Shown: positions 43,464 to 54,911 of the stretch, one piece after another | Layout: each line of letters opens with the position of its first letter | How positions within the stretch are numbered: the first letter of the stretch is position 1 | Origin: Desarmillaria ectypa | Taxonomy: Eukaryota; Basidiomycota; Agaricomycetes; Agaricales; Physalacriaceae | Length of the DNA: 64,000 bases | NCBI GenBank assembly: GCA_030407005.1 | Contig: JAUDYN010000004.1 | Span: 2,976,001-3,040,000, forward strand | Direction of reading: 5' to 3' | The notes under the pieces: model-generated | The model's database searches: none | What the model was told of the DNA's origin: nothing | What the model saw: only the letters and a program-made list of their open reading frames with translations | Translations under genes and position numbers: made by a program

Positions 43464-45573
43464 TGCGCGAGGCAATCGTTGGGACAAGGGATGAGCTGGT
43501 AGGTGGAATGTCGTGGACGAGCATTATACGTAATCATTATTCGAGTAGGGGGAAAATGCGCCTAAAGCCGTAATGCGTTTTGTATATCAGCTCTGTATCA
43601 CCCTCGTCGAGACGACCAACGACGGTCGACAGCAGATGTCGTATGGGCGCGGGGCCGAATTCCGACAGCTCATCACATGACTCGAAGCGCAGCAAAATTT
43701 CAAATTACTCACCTCTACCTTCAACCTCCTCGTGCAATACAGCAAGACCTGTAACCTGGTGACTAGTCAATGCTGCAAAAATCTAAAGGGAATTTTGTAT
43801 CTTTGCATGCTGGATCTGCCTGGTCATCGCACCAATGCACTCAGTCACAGAATATCCCCCGATTTACTGCCGCCGAAGTGGTTGCAATGCATTAGTGCCA
43901 CTGGCTTTTTCACTATGCTTTTCTTCCAGCCAACCACGAAAGCTGGAGCTGTCTCGCGTCTCCTTGGGGGTATCAAGAGGCGCATGTCGTCTTGTCATCA
44001 CACATAGTCCAAGGAACAACTTGAAGCCACGAAGACGTCATGTCCGTGTATCGGTGGGGTTCACGTTGTGGAACTTTCCCAGCTGTCTGAATCCGATGCG
44101 CGAAGCGGACGCAGTCAGGCCTTTTTGAGTGTTCGACGTAAAACGGTGAGTCCATTCTTCTCTCTGATCACACCACCTACCTGTGATGAACTAGAATGTT
44201 TCTGCTTTAATTATTTACTGCGACCGAAGGTTCTGTTATGGCAGAGCGCTTCTGGGTGTGCATTTATATAATCTTCTCTCTGATCACCTCCTATTTTTTC
44301 CAGTTCATGTGGACGGGTGGTTACTGAGTTGTACCCTTCTCCCTCTAGATTGTCCGACCGCCTGACGATGCATGCAAGTAGCCCATAGATTAGGTATCAT
44401 CGTCGGCAGATCCATCTGCTATCGATGTGTCGCGTGCCTGGATTGATACCATAGACGTCGTATATTCACTCAAAGACCAGCTGCTATTTCTGATTTACAA
44501 GAAACTGGCACCCATACGGAGCAGTATCATTGCCGGTGTCAGTCATGGAAGTGAAGGCTCGTTTGTCCAGTCTTAGTCCTTCCTTCGTTCTTACATATAT
44601 ATCGTGACAGAAATGTCTTGATCTACAATTTCACACTTGTCGGTTTTCTGTCAATAATATTTCCCCTCCACACCAGCGGTTCTTTACTACTGCCGGCAAT
44701 GGGCCTGGTCTCACTGATAGCGATTCAAGGCATGGGTCACAAGCTTATTCTCAGGCCTATCTGCTTGAACTACAACGCTATCGATTGATACCTGTGCGGG
44801 AACCGCATGCGAATGAGAGCGTGTCAGGAACAGAACCTGGCGAAGCGCTCGGTTACACTGACGTAGATGTCCAGTGGCGCATCGCTTTGATACGAAGTCG
44901 CTGCAGTAACGCTCTCGACCCTATCAACAATGATTTGCATGCTCCCCAAATGGTTAGCTTTCCCCCTTGGGCGCGTTGGTTGCATACCTCCACGGTAAAG
45001 TCACCCCGAGTCCTTACGCCATAGGCTATTCTTTTTTAATTTTCCCGTCATATCATGGGGGTTCTTACCAACGAACTTTCGGTTCACCAGGTAATTCCGA
45101 GAGTTTTTAAGGCCTTCGTGTGTTACATCTTTGGGTCATCACGATTATTTTGACGCCGAATCGTGGAAGTGCTACCGGACATCACCTTCACTTTGATACA
45201 ATTAAATGAGCTCGTTTCAGAGAAGGGCATGGCTGTGGAGACGATGCGTATGCCAGCTATCTGATCTCTGCGTGCACAAAATACACTATAATAGAGATAA
45301 GCCTCTCCCTTGTCGAGTTCACGGGATCTGTGATTCTTCCCTGATCTTTCTCTCAAGAACATGTGGCAAAAACGCCTTCGATGTCGCTCTGCTGTTCTTC
45401 ATATCAAAAGTTGTCTTTGTGTTACGTTTTCGCTTCCCACATGTTGGGCATTTTGATATGCTAATTCCATCTCGCGGCGGTCATCTGGAGTTGAGTAACG
45501 TTTAAAAGGGATGATTATGCGGAATCGAACCTTCACCCTCCCATCGCATCCCCTTGGTTCCTCTTTTCGAACG
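43464..45573. other. Long gene-poor intergenic region
   Basis: About 2.1 kb. Plus-strand open stretches exist at 44410-44580 (VSRAWIDTIDVVYSLKDQLL) and 44690-45020 (YSQAYLLELQRYRLIPVREP). They lack ATG starts and recognised domains; they might be exons of a decayed gene. No repeat or RNA gene is evident. Confidence 0.4.
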
Positions 45574-46724
45574 ATGTACGGTCTTCTCGTTGTCGCTGTT
45601 CTCAGTGCTTCTAGTGCAGTGGCAACACGCCTTGCTCTCAACGGGACTGGCAGGTAAATACCGGGCTAGCTGCACCTGTCTTACATAGCGTATTGATTGA
45701 GCTTATTTCACAGAGCTTGTGGAACATACATCACCGATGAACTGCGAGCCACTGCTGAGGCACACTTCCTCGAAAACAAAGTCTCAGTGCCGGCTGAGTT
45801 CAAGGCTCAGACTACCAGCATCAACGTGTACTGGCACGCTATCGCCAAAGATAATACTACGAGTGGTGGATACCTTCCGTATGTTAGACCTACTACACGT
45901 TTAAGCGCATTCACCAATGATCGATGCTTTTACAGGGCATCTCAAATCGCAGACTCAATCAGCGTTATGAATGCGGACTACGCCAGTACAGGCATTTCAT
46001 GGGTTCTCGCTGGCACTGACTACACGATCGACTCTGACTGGTTTTCCAATGTCGGGCCGAACAGCTCTCAGCAAGCTGCGATGAAGGCAGCCTTGAGAGT
46101 TGGAGGCGAAAATGACCTCAACGTTTACACTGTCGGGTACGTACGAAAATAAATCTGTGGGCAGGTAACGCGTCTAACTGCAGTGCCTCGTGCAATGTGT
46201 AGTTTCACCTCTGGCGCTGGTGCTGGTCTCCTCGGGTACTCCACCTTCCCGTACAGCTACGACGGCGCACCTCAGGATGACGGAGTTGTCATTCTCTTCT
46301 CCTCTGTTCCGGGTGGAAGCATTACCAACTACAACAAGGGCAGGACTTTGACACACGAGGCTGGTCACTGGGTTGGTCTATACCACACGTTCCAGGGTGG
46401 CTGCACTGGTGATGGTGATTCGGTCGACGACACCCCTCCTGAGGCTTCCGCTGCCTTCGGTATGAAAGTTTTTGACCGTGTTCGATAATCGTGAATTGAC
46501 TCATCGTTCAGGTTGTCCGACTGGCCGGGACACGTGTGCTGGTGGAGGTGTTGACCCCATCCGTGAGTCTTATAGGATCGTCCATAGAACACATTACTGA
46601 TCTGGTTTCGATTTCAGACAACTACATGGATTATACCTACGACACTTGCATGAACCAGTTCACACCTGGACAAGCACAGCGTATGGCCGAGCAGGTCCTT
46701 ACCTATCGTGGTATCACAGTATGA
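45574..46724 (+). CDS. Secreted M43-family metalloprotease (pappalysin/MEP1-like)
   Basis: Zinc endopeptidase, predicted secreted. [20 protein letters not shown] is a signal peptide. The mature part begins near [20 protein letters not shown] and includes [20 protein letters not shown] and [18 protein letters not shown]. The catalytic motif is [20 protein letters not shown], the HExxHxxGxxH of metzincins. The Met-turn is [20 protein letters not shown]. Cys residues ([26 protein letters not shown]) are placed as in fungal MEP1 proteases that have disulfides. Length is about 280 residues. Introns follow TGR, YLP, TVG, AFG and DPI. The likely role is extracellular protein degradation. Confidence 0.92.
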
Positions 46725-47083
46725 ATGAGAGAGCGGATATTTTTATTGGACGTAATCGCGATGTATATATGGACCTATGTTAGGCATTAACAAAGTATCA
46801 ATTATTTCTCTTACGCTTGCTGTTGGCACTTGTAGATCACATAAACCTGAAGTCAATATCCACTGCGATAGTATTTTGTCGGTGTCTTAGCAGAATAAAA
46901 AGGTAAAATCGCGGATACACGATGCTGCAACTCGCTCCTCGGCGGAAGAACATCGTGAAGCTCGCTGCCTCAATTTATTGACCACAACGATGTTCAGGAA
47001 ACGCGTGTAATATTATGTTATGAAGCGGCTTGAACTTGAACAAAAGAAAAGATCAGTTACTTCTGCAGGGATACGCGCCCGGC
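46725..47083. other. Convergent 3' intergenic region
   Basis: This 359-bp stretch between the stops of the metalloprotease and mS34 presumably contains both 3' UTRs. I see nothing else. Confidence 0.5.
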
Positions 47084-47546
47084 TCACTCACCAGTATTGG
47101 GTTTACCCTTTTTCGTGGGCTTCGTATTTGGATTTTGGTAATCCCATACACCCTCTGAGTGACCCTCATTCCACGAATACTTCAAACTACCTCTTATCCG
47201 TTCCGGCTGTTCGCTGACCTGTTTTCCTGAATGAAAGCTTAAGCGTCTTACCATAAAGGCGAGGATAATAGTGTGACGCACCCTTCCAGAAGAGCAACCC
47301 CCATGCTTTTCCGTGCTTTCCCTCGCACTTGAACTGTGTCCTGGTGACCTTCCAGTAGCATTCCGGTATCTTCTTGGTCGTCCACCGGGTTTGGTATACA
47401 TGCCTGCCCACACCGCCTGACGGTGCCCGAGAGAGGACCTCATACAGGTTACCGGGATTCTTCGATAGCGAAGGAGGCACCTTCGAAGCAGGTATCGACC
47501 GTTTGATTATGCTCGCGAGGTCATGTCGCGCTAGTGTCCATAGCAT
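47084..47546 (-). CDS. MRPS34: Mitochondrial small-subunit ribosomal protein mS34
   Basis: Structural protein of the mitoribosomal small subunit. The start MLWTLARHDLASIIKRSIP is followed by GNLYEVLSRAPSGGVGRHVY and QTRW, then PECYWKVTRTQFKCEGKHGK and AWGLLFWKG. These parallel human MRPS34 (a CYWRLTRV-type segment and HGKAWG). One intron (about 47227-47251) with acceptor CATTCAG joins LYG to KQVSEQPERIRGSLKYSWNE, keeping frame to the end TKKGKPNTGE. The product is about 145 residues, shorter than the human protein. Only 54 bp separate its start from that of the GatC-like gene. Confidence 0.85.
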
Positions 47547-47600
47547 GACTGGTGAGTGGAAAGAGCGAAAATTTTAAAGTCCGATCTGACCTCGTTCGTT
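47547..47600. promoter_or_regulatory. 54-bp shared promoter between mS34 and the GatC-like gene
   Basis: Start codons of two divergent mitochondrial-translation genes are only 54 bp apart. Both 5' leaders must be extremely short or transcription must start within the opposing gene. Inferred from geometry. Confidence 0.45.
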
Positions 47601-48047
47601 ATGCTCAGACTTGGACTGCAACCTATTCGTCGCTGTTGTTACCGTCCTCGACGATGGAAATCTACTGCTGCACGAGCAGAAACAGATGAATTTGGCATCC
47701 CTCTGAAACCGACGTGGTCAGTCAATGAATTGCTCTCGTCGTATCCGACACCGACGATGTCCCCTGCGACGTTCAATCACCTTCACGATCTTGCCGCTCT
47801 CATACCTCCCGAGGAAGGGTCCGAAAAGTTTCACAAGGTCAAAAGCGAGCTGGAGGAACTTGTACGGCTGGTTGAGGCTGTCAAGCTGGTCGATACGGAG
47901 GGTGTTGATTTGGACGCAACGACGGAGAGAACGGATAACCCGCAACTTAATGCACCACCATTGGATGCTTCAGGACGCTCACTGCTGAAGCATGCAGCTC
48001 GTACGGTAGACGATTACTACGTCGTAGACGCAGACAAGAGTCATTAG
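47601..48047 (+). CDS. GatC-like subunit of mitochondrial glutamyl-tRNA(Gln) amidotransferase
   Basis: A single intronless reading frame of about 148 residues. It starts MLRLGLQPIRRCCYRPRRW, a mitochondrial presequence. The centre, FNHLHDLAALIPPEEGSEKF and LVEAVKLVDTEGVDLD, follows the GatC pattern of two helices with a leucine heptad and a VDT.GV turn. GatC helps the GatCAB complex turn Glu-tRNA(Gln) into Gln-tRNA(Gln). The C-terminus (RSLLKHAARTVDDYYVVDAD) is compatible with the part of GatC that wraps around GatA. The match is short and helical, so I hold it less firmly. The divergent mS34 neighbour fits a mitochondrial translation role. Confidence 0.65.
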   Translation: MLRLGLQPIRRCCYRPRRWKSTAARAETDEFGIPLKPTWSVNELLSSYPTPTMSPATFNHLHDLAALIPPEEGSEKFHKVKSELEELVRLVEAVKLVDTEGVDLDATTERTDNPQLNAPPLDASGRSLLKHAARTVDDYYVVDADKSH

Positions 48048-48215
48048 GTGCGTTTTCTCACTCATTCAAGTCATCCTGTTTATACCAAACCTCCCTATCA
48101 GGTCGAATATAACGAAAAATGATCCTAATGATCCTCCTTGTCGTCTCTGAACATCAACGGAGCGAGATGGAGGCAGTACATCAGTAATCACATATGTCAG
48201 TAATACACCCAACAA

Positions 48216-48924
48216 TCAAAGAGAGCCATGGCCTCCAGTTGACCCGAACCCGTTAGCCCCTCGAAGCGTTTCATCAAGATCCTGAAAACATTCATCATCT
48301 GCTGTGTGATACATTACGCCAATAAACTCACCTGGACTTCCAATACATCTGGTGTCACGATTTTTTCCAGCACCAGCTGTGCAATACGATCTCCTTCTTC
48401 AACTACATAATCATCAGCTCAATGTTCAACAATTATATGGCTTAGTCATCACCTTCGAAATCCTTGTCAGAGTGATTGAAAAGCAGGACAAAGAGTGGGC
48501 CCCGATAGTCGGCATCCACGACCCCAGCGCCTGTGGCAATCATGTGCTTGGAAGCTTTCATAACTTCAGAAAGGGTATTTTAGGAAGAAGAGAGCGCGTA
48601 CCAAGGCCGCTTCTAGGTGCAACGCGACCATACGTTCCAATGGGAACGGCCAGCGAGATATGCGTGTTGACTGCCGCTGAACCGCGAGCAGGAATGGTTT
48701 TCTTTTCAGCACTGCAAGCGAAACACGTTAGTCAACCTACACGACCAAGTCGCGCAGAGCGCGTACCTGTACAAGTCATAGCCTGCAGCGAGGGCAGATC
48801 CCCTTGTAGGGAGTTTTGCCTTGTCTGAGAGCCGCTTGATAAGAAGTGAAGCAGTGGGTGCAATGGACTGTGCAGATGGAGACATCTTTCTTTTCTTGTT
48901 GGCTTGTTCTTCGAGGTCAGACAT
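48216..48924 (-). CDS. DUT1: dUTP diphosphatase (dUTPase)
   Basis: Trimeric enzyme converting dUTP to dUMP, which limits uracil in DNA and feeds dTMP synthesis. [19 protein letters not shown] holds a basic KKRK cluster suited to nuclear import. The five motifs appear in order: [12 protein letters not shown] (1), PRSGL-type exon (2), [10 protein letters not shown] (3), [12 protein letters not shown] (4) and [15 protein letters not shown] at the C-terminus (5, P-loop-like tail). Introns split the central motifs. An in-frame upstream ATG near 49053 could add about 43 residues, but it would overlap the start of the divergent gene. The start at 48924 is preferred. Confidence 0.94.
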
Positions 48925-49065
48925 GGAGGTAAAAATGAAAGAGGGAAAGAAAGTCGCGTCGCGAGAAAAGTGGATAGGCGGAGTTTGTAACCGTGGAAAC
49001 TCCGATTCGGTTGAGTTGCCTTGCCCTTGCCTTGCCTCGTCCACGTTCTCCAACTTCTCTCTCCC

Positions 49066-50643
49066 ATGCGCGACTCAAAAAACAAAGAAAAACGGAAGAT
49101 AACAGACCATTTCAAACCTGTCGATAAGGGAAAGAAAGAGAACGCTTGCCCCGCGGCATCAAAGAAGAGAAAGCAGATCGACAACTACGAGCCTTCTACA
49201 AAGAAGGTCAAGGGTAATGGCGAGGCTGCAGCACGCAGTGGTCATCTCAATTCCCTCAATAATTATTTAAACGCGTCAGGTGGAGGGAGAAACGCGTCGA
49301 CAGCCAAGTCACGTTCACCCCCGTCTGCTGAACAATACGCCACCCCGAAATCGATGGTGAAGGGAAAATCGAATGCCGCTGCTCACAAGGAGGAGCCTGT
49401 CATCGACCTCACCCTCGCCGATGCTGGCAATCATGCGTCGACCCCGGAGCCCTCCCATACTGTCGCTCCACCAACTCCAGTTTCAATCCCTGACTATGAT
49501 TCCGGGCATTCCTCAAATTCTTTTTTTTCTCACCGAGAAAACAGTGGTGCAGCTGTACCCACCCCTAGCACACCTGTTCGACGTCATTTCACCTATTCAG
49601 GTGTATCTTTTATCCCGAGTTACAGTGCCTCGACTGGTGATTCTCCCCTTAATCGCTCGTCACGGCGTCATACAATACATATGCTTCGCTCCCCATCTGT
49701 TATACCTTCTTCTCAGCAAAGCCAGGACGATGAGTGGCTAGCCCTAAGCGTCACTCGGGCCGCGATGCCTCCATCGCCCCCCCGTGCCGTTTCTCAGAAT
49801 CTTCCCATGATACTCCCTCTCGCTTTTGATAGAAATATTCCAGGGCCGCCTTCTCCTCAGCATGTGGGTCCTCGCAAAGATGACGATGGTGTGCCAGAGG
49901 ATTGTGTGGTCCCCACATCTCAGTCGCAGGAAGTTTGCTTAAGTCAACTCTCTCCTCGGAGAATTCGCGCTGGCCTTTTGTTCAGCTCATATATGCCCAA
50001 GCTGGGTCCCTTGGACATCGTCAACACCTCACAGAGTCAGAGCGAAGTAGAGATAACCAGTAAGACTGATATATCGTGGATCACCTCTCGGTCTCTCGAC
50101 AGGAAGTGAGTTACGCTACGAACGTTCTTGCCATTTTTTGAAGTTGATGATGCTTTCTGTAGCTTCGTAAAGTCCATTTTCTCGAAAGGCTGGCGTGCGC
50201 TGGGACATTCTCAGTCCGATTCAGGCTTGGACATCACCCATATGTTCGAAGATGATGATAGCACTGCCAGAGGAGATAACCCGCCTGCTCCCTCTATGAC
50301 AGAATGCGCTTCCTCGACTGACTCGGACCCGGAGTATCATGATTATCCTTTCTCCACCAATCCCGCAGACCGGCCATCCGTAGATCTTACGCAGAACTCG
50401 TCTGCCACGGAGTCGGACCCAGATTACGATGCCTACTCATTTTCCACCAATCCTGCGGACCGGCCAACAGTAGTAGAGGAAGAAGAAGACGGAGACACTA
50501 CTGTCATTGCTTCGAGGGAGGAGGATGACGTGACCGGGGCATGTCCTCAGGGAAGTCTGCCTGATGTCGTCAAGGATTTCCGGGATATGTTCGGTGTTGG
50601 AGATGGAAGCTATCCTGAGGATTTTCCGATGTCACTGCGATAG
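49066..50643 (+). CDS. Disordered nuclear protein with SIM-like and PIP-box-like motifs
   Basis: No known family. About 510 residues, one intron near 50108-50161. The N-terminus is basic and repeats a short motif: [10 protein letters not shown] and [10 protein letters not shown], each followed by Lys-rich sequence. The first resembles a degenerate PCNA-binding PIP box (I-T-D-x-F). [12 protein letters not shown] is a textbook SUMO-interaction-like motif with VIDLT. The middle is Ser/Pro/Gln-rich. The second exon carries an internal duplication: [20 protein letters not shown] and [20 protein letters not shown], with a second VDLT. The acidic tail ends [11 protein letters not shown]. It diverges from dUTPase across 141 bp. 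A DNA-replication or repair link is inference. Confidence 0.7.
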
Positions 50644-51097
50644 TATCAGCTCGTTGGATACTGAAGACTATTTTCTTGCTTTACAGTATAGTCGATAATC
50701 TGTACACTAATATTGTTTTATTCACATTTAAGCTGTGCATTTTGGATCATAAATTATGACGCATTGGTCATCCGTTTTTCCTTTCTTGTTATTACCAAGG
50801 CCATGCACCCCTACCTAGCGCAACATCGGGTTGAGGATGCATACGACTAGGTTTTGGTTCTCTCTACTGCCACTCAAGCTGAAGGTCGACGCTACTAGGT
50901 TGTAGCAATATATTAAGCTTGTACTCTTACTATGATAAAGCAAAGAACACAAGACGTAAACCTTTGACGTATCGACTGAACGAGGTTTTTGCATAGGGCC
51001 AACGAACGAAACCTAGATTTTTAATAGATAAGCAAGCATTATGCGTCACCAATAATCAGCCGCCCTCGCCAGCCCAAGGCGTTGTATTCTCGGTCAA
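50644..51097. other. Convergent 3' intergenic region
   Basis: This 454-bp stretch lies between the stop codons of the disordered protein and the seven-helix orphan. It is A/T-rich, presumably contains both 3' UTRs, and has no coding sequence I can support. Confidence 0.5.
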
Positions 51098-52441
51098 CTA
51101 GACATCTCGGAATATCCCCTCATCCTCTTTCTGTGTATCGGTGACGGAATGCTCGGTACCAGAACGGGCTTTGAAATGGTCTATCCGAACTTGAACTGGC
51201 GGAGGACGCGTCTCGGCTGACCGTCTCCCACTGGGAACGAACGTAGACAAAGTCGCCGTTCCTGTTCCGTATTGTGAATCAGCAATGCCCTTCCTTGTTC
51301 GCATATTTTGGATCCAAGCAATACGAAGCAGAACTGTGAAGAACACGATAGAAATGATTGAAGGGAGCTAGTACGAAAACCGTCACATGAGCTGGCGTAG
51401 GATCAGGTTATAAGAAAACAGCTTACGGAATTATCAAAAACGTATTCAAATCTGGATCCTAATACGTCGGTGAGGAAAGCAACAAAAACCCAAACACTGT
51501 ACAGCAATCCGGTGTCCACCACGACGACCAGAAGCGGTTTCAGCATGGGCGTCTTATGGCTTCGTGATCCTTCCGACGACTCTTTTTCCAGTGTCCAGAG
51601 ACGATAGGCCAGGAGGACTTGTAAAACTTGTAAGTATGGGTTTATATCAGCCAGCTGTGCTAGCTTACAAGTCGACAAAAGATTGCAGGACATGGTCAAT
51701 GCTAGTGCTGCCGTGGACCATGCTTGTACATTTGGAGCAAAGAGGCCCTCGATAGATGGCACAGTGTTTTTCATGGAAAGAAGCTCCCCAACAGCGGCGA
51801 CTAGAGATGCAATTTAGTAAGGTATTCCGAATGGGTTTATAGGTGATAGATTAACCTATGAATCCAATCCAAATTACTATTGGGGGAACGACGATCCAAG
51901 GCGTTTGCCAAACCACATAAGCACGCCATATCTAAGAAAGTTTTGAACACGCGGACTTTTAGGTGGGTAATAATCGAATTTTCATACCACGATGGCATCT
52001 CCGAGAGCAACTTGAAGATCCCAGGAAATGTTCCTCAACAAGATGGCCGTTGTGGTGATATTTTCAAAGAATGCGCTAGGACCAGGATACGAGGAGCCCG
52101 AAAGTAAAACAAAACCCTGGTACCTGCGTCGGATGCCGACAACAGTATACTGCGTTCGTGACGGCCCGATTAATAAAGGAAAGATTGCAAGATAGAAAGG
52201 ACAGACCATGGTCTGGAATGCGAAAAGAAACACGGCAAAGAGGAGCACCAGCTTGTTGACCGTAGACCACGGTTTTCCTCGGACCAGAGTCCAAAGCGTG
52301 ATCATAAATCCTAGCAAGGAGAAACCTGTATCCATTGTAAGCAGTAGCATTTCGGTGGAAATAAGGATAGATACCGTAGAGAAACACTTCGAATATTGCA
52401 AGAACGAACTGAGCATTTTCCGGTGACAGTGAGTCAGCCAT
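51098..52441 (-). CDS. Seven-helix orphan membrane protein (Agaricomycete family)
   Basis: Multi-pass membrane protein of unknown function. MADSLSPENAQFVLAIFEVF is the first helix, then FSLLGFMITLWTLVRGKPW and VNKLVLLFAVFLFAFQTM. ALGDAIVIWRAYVVWQTPW carries the GD...R.YVVW signature that I associate with a large mushroom family. PIVIWIGFI, TAALALTMSCNLLSTCKLAY and LLVVVVDTGLLYSVWVFVAF follow, and the tail ends SVTDTQKEDEGIFRDV with Ser/Thr and acidic residues. Five or more introns are visible. The family is unrelated by sequence to the DUF6533 gene at 33-34.6 kb but has similar topology. Some paralogues are expanded in mushrooms (recalled, not tested here). Confidence 0.75.
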
Positions 52442-53353
52442 GGGCGGAACGAGCGTCAAAAATGGAGCGCCTTAGGGAACCAACTTACTGCATGCACGGA
52501 ACTTATATCAGTTCGCAGTTTTCCACGCTAAAAAGAGTTATCGTAAAATATTTTTGGCTGGTATACATTACGATGGATTCTTGCCGAATCCGATGGTAGA
52601 AGCGCCTTCAAAGATAGCAGCTGGGGCAGTGGTATAGACATCGATGCTCCAATGAAAATCCGAGGAACATGATTGCCTTGAAAAATAGAGACTGAAAGCT
52701 AGCGGCTGCGTGAAACATGTGAACTGGATCTCATGCATCTTGACGGTCTAATATTGGGAGGAATGACAATGATAAAAGATTCCCGACACTCCCGACAGTG
52801 AATTAGAATGTATGTGCTTGAGAGAGGAGAACCAAAAGAGGCGAAGTCAGGGCGACTCATATCATAGGACTAGACATGAGGTTGACCAACAGCGTGAAAA
52901 CCTGAGAGTGTTCCTGCGGCGACATCACTATGTTTTGTTATGAAGTGATGACACGAGAATAGGATGTGTTCGCGCAAGGCCGGTCGCAGCCAGTTGCCGC
53001 TACCTAGACGCTCGTAAATTTCCAAGCTGGAGCACAAACTCTCGAACTTAGTTGTGCCGGTTAGCCGTGCGTGTGAACGATTGATGGTGCTCGACGAGCT
53101 ATTCGTCGAAGCCAAGCTAAGAACTGAATCCGAAGAAATCTATCCATCCAGGTAAGTTCTGTCTTGCGCGTGACTTCCCGATAAGGATCGCACTGCCTGC
53201 CATAGACGTCATAAATGCAGGGCGCATAGATACCAACAGTCCGCGCTGAGGATATTATTAAAAGTGCTATGATGCTACGATGATCAAGGTACAGTAACGA
53301 AAAGTCTGCTGCACGTACACCAATGTATAGACCAGCTAACGCACAGTGTGTAA
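52442..53353. other. Intergenic region upstream of the orphan membrane protein
   Basis: About 910 bp holding a promoter and the GCD2 3' UTR. An 80-codon minus-strand open stretch ending at 52870 (SLEIYERLGSGNWLRPALRE) has no ATG and no recognised domain. I see no supported gene. Confidence 0.45.
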
Positions 53354-54911
53354 CTATAAACTTGTTTTACCCAAGGCAAGGGGTATTGAGCTGATGCTGG
53401 TGGGAGGTATCATACCGACTTCGGTAACGACTGCCGTGATACTCGCAGGCGGGGTCACATCATAGAGTGGATTCAATACTTCTAACGTCGGATTTGGTAT
53501 GGGTTCCAGAGGCGAGAAGTTTGTTGGGGCTGATCAAATACAACGTCTGGGTATACATCCCTTCGATCGAAATGGATTCCACTTACCTAACTCGTTCTTG
53601 CCGAAACCATCTAGCATGACAGTCTCGCTAAACTTATACGTCTCACAACAGACTACAACAGGTACTCCATGAGCCTTGGCCATCATTGCGACCAGCGCGG
53701 TCCCAGCTCTTGAATACACTGCGCCGTTAGAGTGGAGCGAATGAGCACCAACCAGGACAGTTGTTGCTTCGGAAACGACGGAAGGAAGAGCAGAAAGAAA
53801 TGCATACGTGCAAGGTATTGGAGGTTCCGTCGAAGTGAGTGCGTGCAGAAGCTTTTTCCCTTCAAGAAGTGGCCTTGAGTCGACCACGATGACAGAAAAT
53901 CGTTTTCCTTCACAGTGCGCGTGCAAAAGAATCTTTTGAACTAATGAAGACCTTGATAAGAAATTTTAATACAAGGAATCGGGCAAGAAAAAAGGTCTGA
54001 ACCTGGCATGTGTGAGGATAACGTCGCCGTCCTTGATCTTCTTGCCAGCTAGGTCTTGAATGACTTCGTCTGCGAATATTATTCGGTCACGAATGTAGTT
54101 ATCGATTTTCTGACAAAGTGCATCCTTGGCCTACAAGATATCAGTGAAAATTTCCACTACAAAGAAAGGCACATACATCTTGTTCGGGTAAGTCGATGTC
54201 AGACCCACTAATTTCTAGCTTCAGTTGTCGGATGGCGTTTCCCATGGTGACAGACATGGGTCTGGCAGATACAAGGTACGTTATTTGAGGCGAAATATGT
54301 GTCATTAGGTGTCGCGAAAGCGTGTTATTAGGGGGTGTCGTGTAGTCTTGGATGACCTGGAGGTCCGTAAGCAGAAAATAGAAGCAAAATACAATTCTGC
54401 ACACCGTTTTAAACGCGGAAAGGGTTGCAATACAACGCGCATTGGCGCCACATATTTTGAATTCTGAGAACAGTAAACCAAGCCTGACGATGGCTGGGTG
54501 TACATCGCCCTTCACCCCGGCTCCCAACGGTTTCGGTGCGCCAAAGTGGTAAAATATCCGCAATCCACGCGACTTCTGAGCTTCGACACTATCCGCAGCA
54601 GCAGCGGACAAAGCAACGTCCTTGGCAGCTAGTGATGCGTCTTTTCCTAACGGTACAACAGGCTTGTTCGTGTCTGCAGCCTGAGATTTCTTTTGTGGTG
54701 TCGATGCCTGCTTGGATTTCGAGGATGATGATGCTGCATTTGAGGAGCCTTGCGGTTGTTGCTGTTTCTGTGCTAGTTTCGCGGCTCGTTGTCGTTCCTG
54801 AAGCTCGCGGCGTTCAGCCTTGGTCATCGATTTCTGAGACGGCTGAGCGGGTTTGGAACCCGACGTAACGGGGCCATCCTTGGACGTGGGTGCAGCAGCA
54901 GCTGTAGGCAT
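53354..54911 (-). CDS. GCD2: Translation initiation factor eIF2B subunit delta
   Basis: Regulatory subunit of the eIF2 guanine-nucleotide exchange factor; it senses phosphorylated eIF2. The first in-frame ATG is 54911 (MPTAAAAPTSKDGPVTSG). A Lys/Gln/Ser-rich leader with KAERRELQERQRAAKLAQKQ is typical. Core sequence: VHPAIVRLGLLFSEFKICGA, MSVTMGNAIRQLKLEISGS, GDVILTHARSSLVQKILLHA, RFSVIVVDSRPLLEGKKLL, ATTVLVGAHSLHSNGAVYSR, and GVPVVVCCETYKFSETVMLD. The C-terminus is NPLYDVTPPASITAVVTEVG, then MIPPTSISSIPLALGKTSL. This is the conserved alpha/beta/delta fold. The long leader marks delta rather than alpha or beta. Divergent from RAT1 across 285 bp. Confidence 0.94.

Noticed and set aside
45515..45535. 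GGTTCGATTCC-like T-loop on the minus strand suggesting a tRNA
   Set aside because: The flanking bases do not form a T stem and no anticodon or acceptor stem fits nearby.
48925..49053. N-terminal extension of dUTPase from an upstream ATG (a mitochondrial isoform)
   Set aside because: Possible, but it would nearly reach the divergent start at 49066 and the extra peptide is not clearly a presequence; the shorter start is preferred.
52870..53115. 80-codon minus-strand open stretch
   Set aside because: It has no ATG start, no recognised domain and no convincing exon to join.
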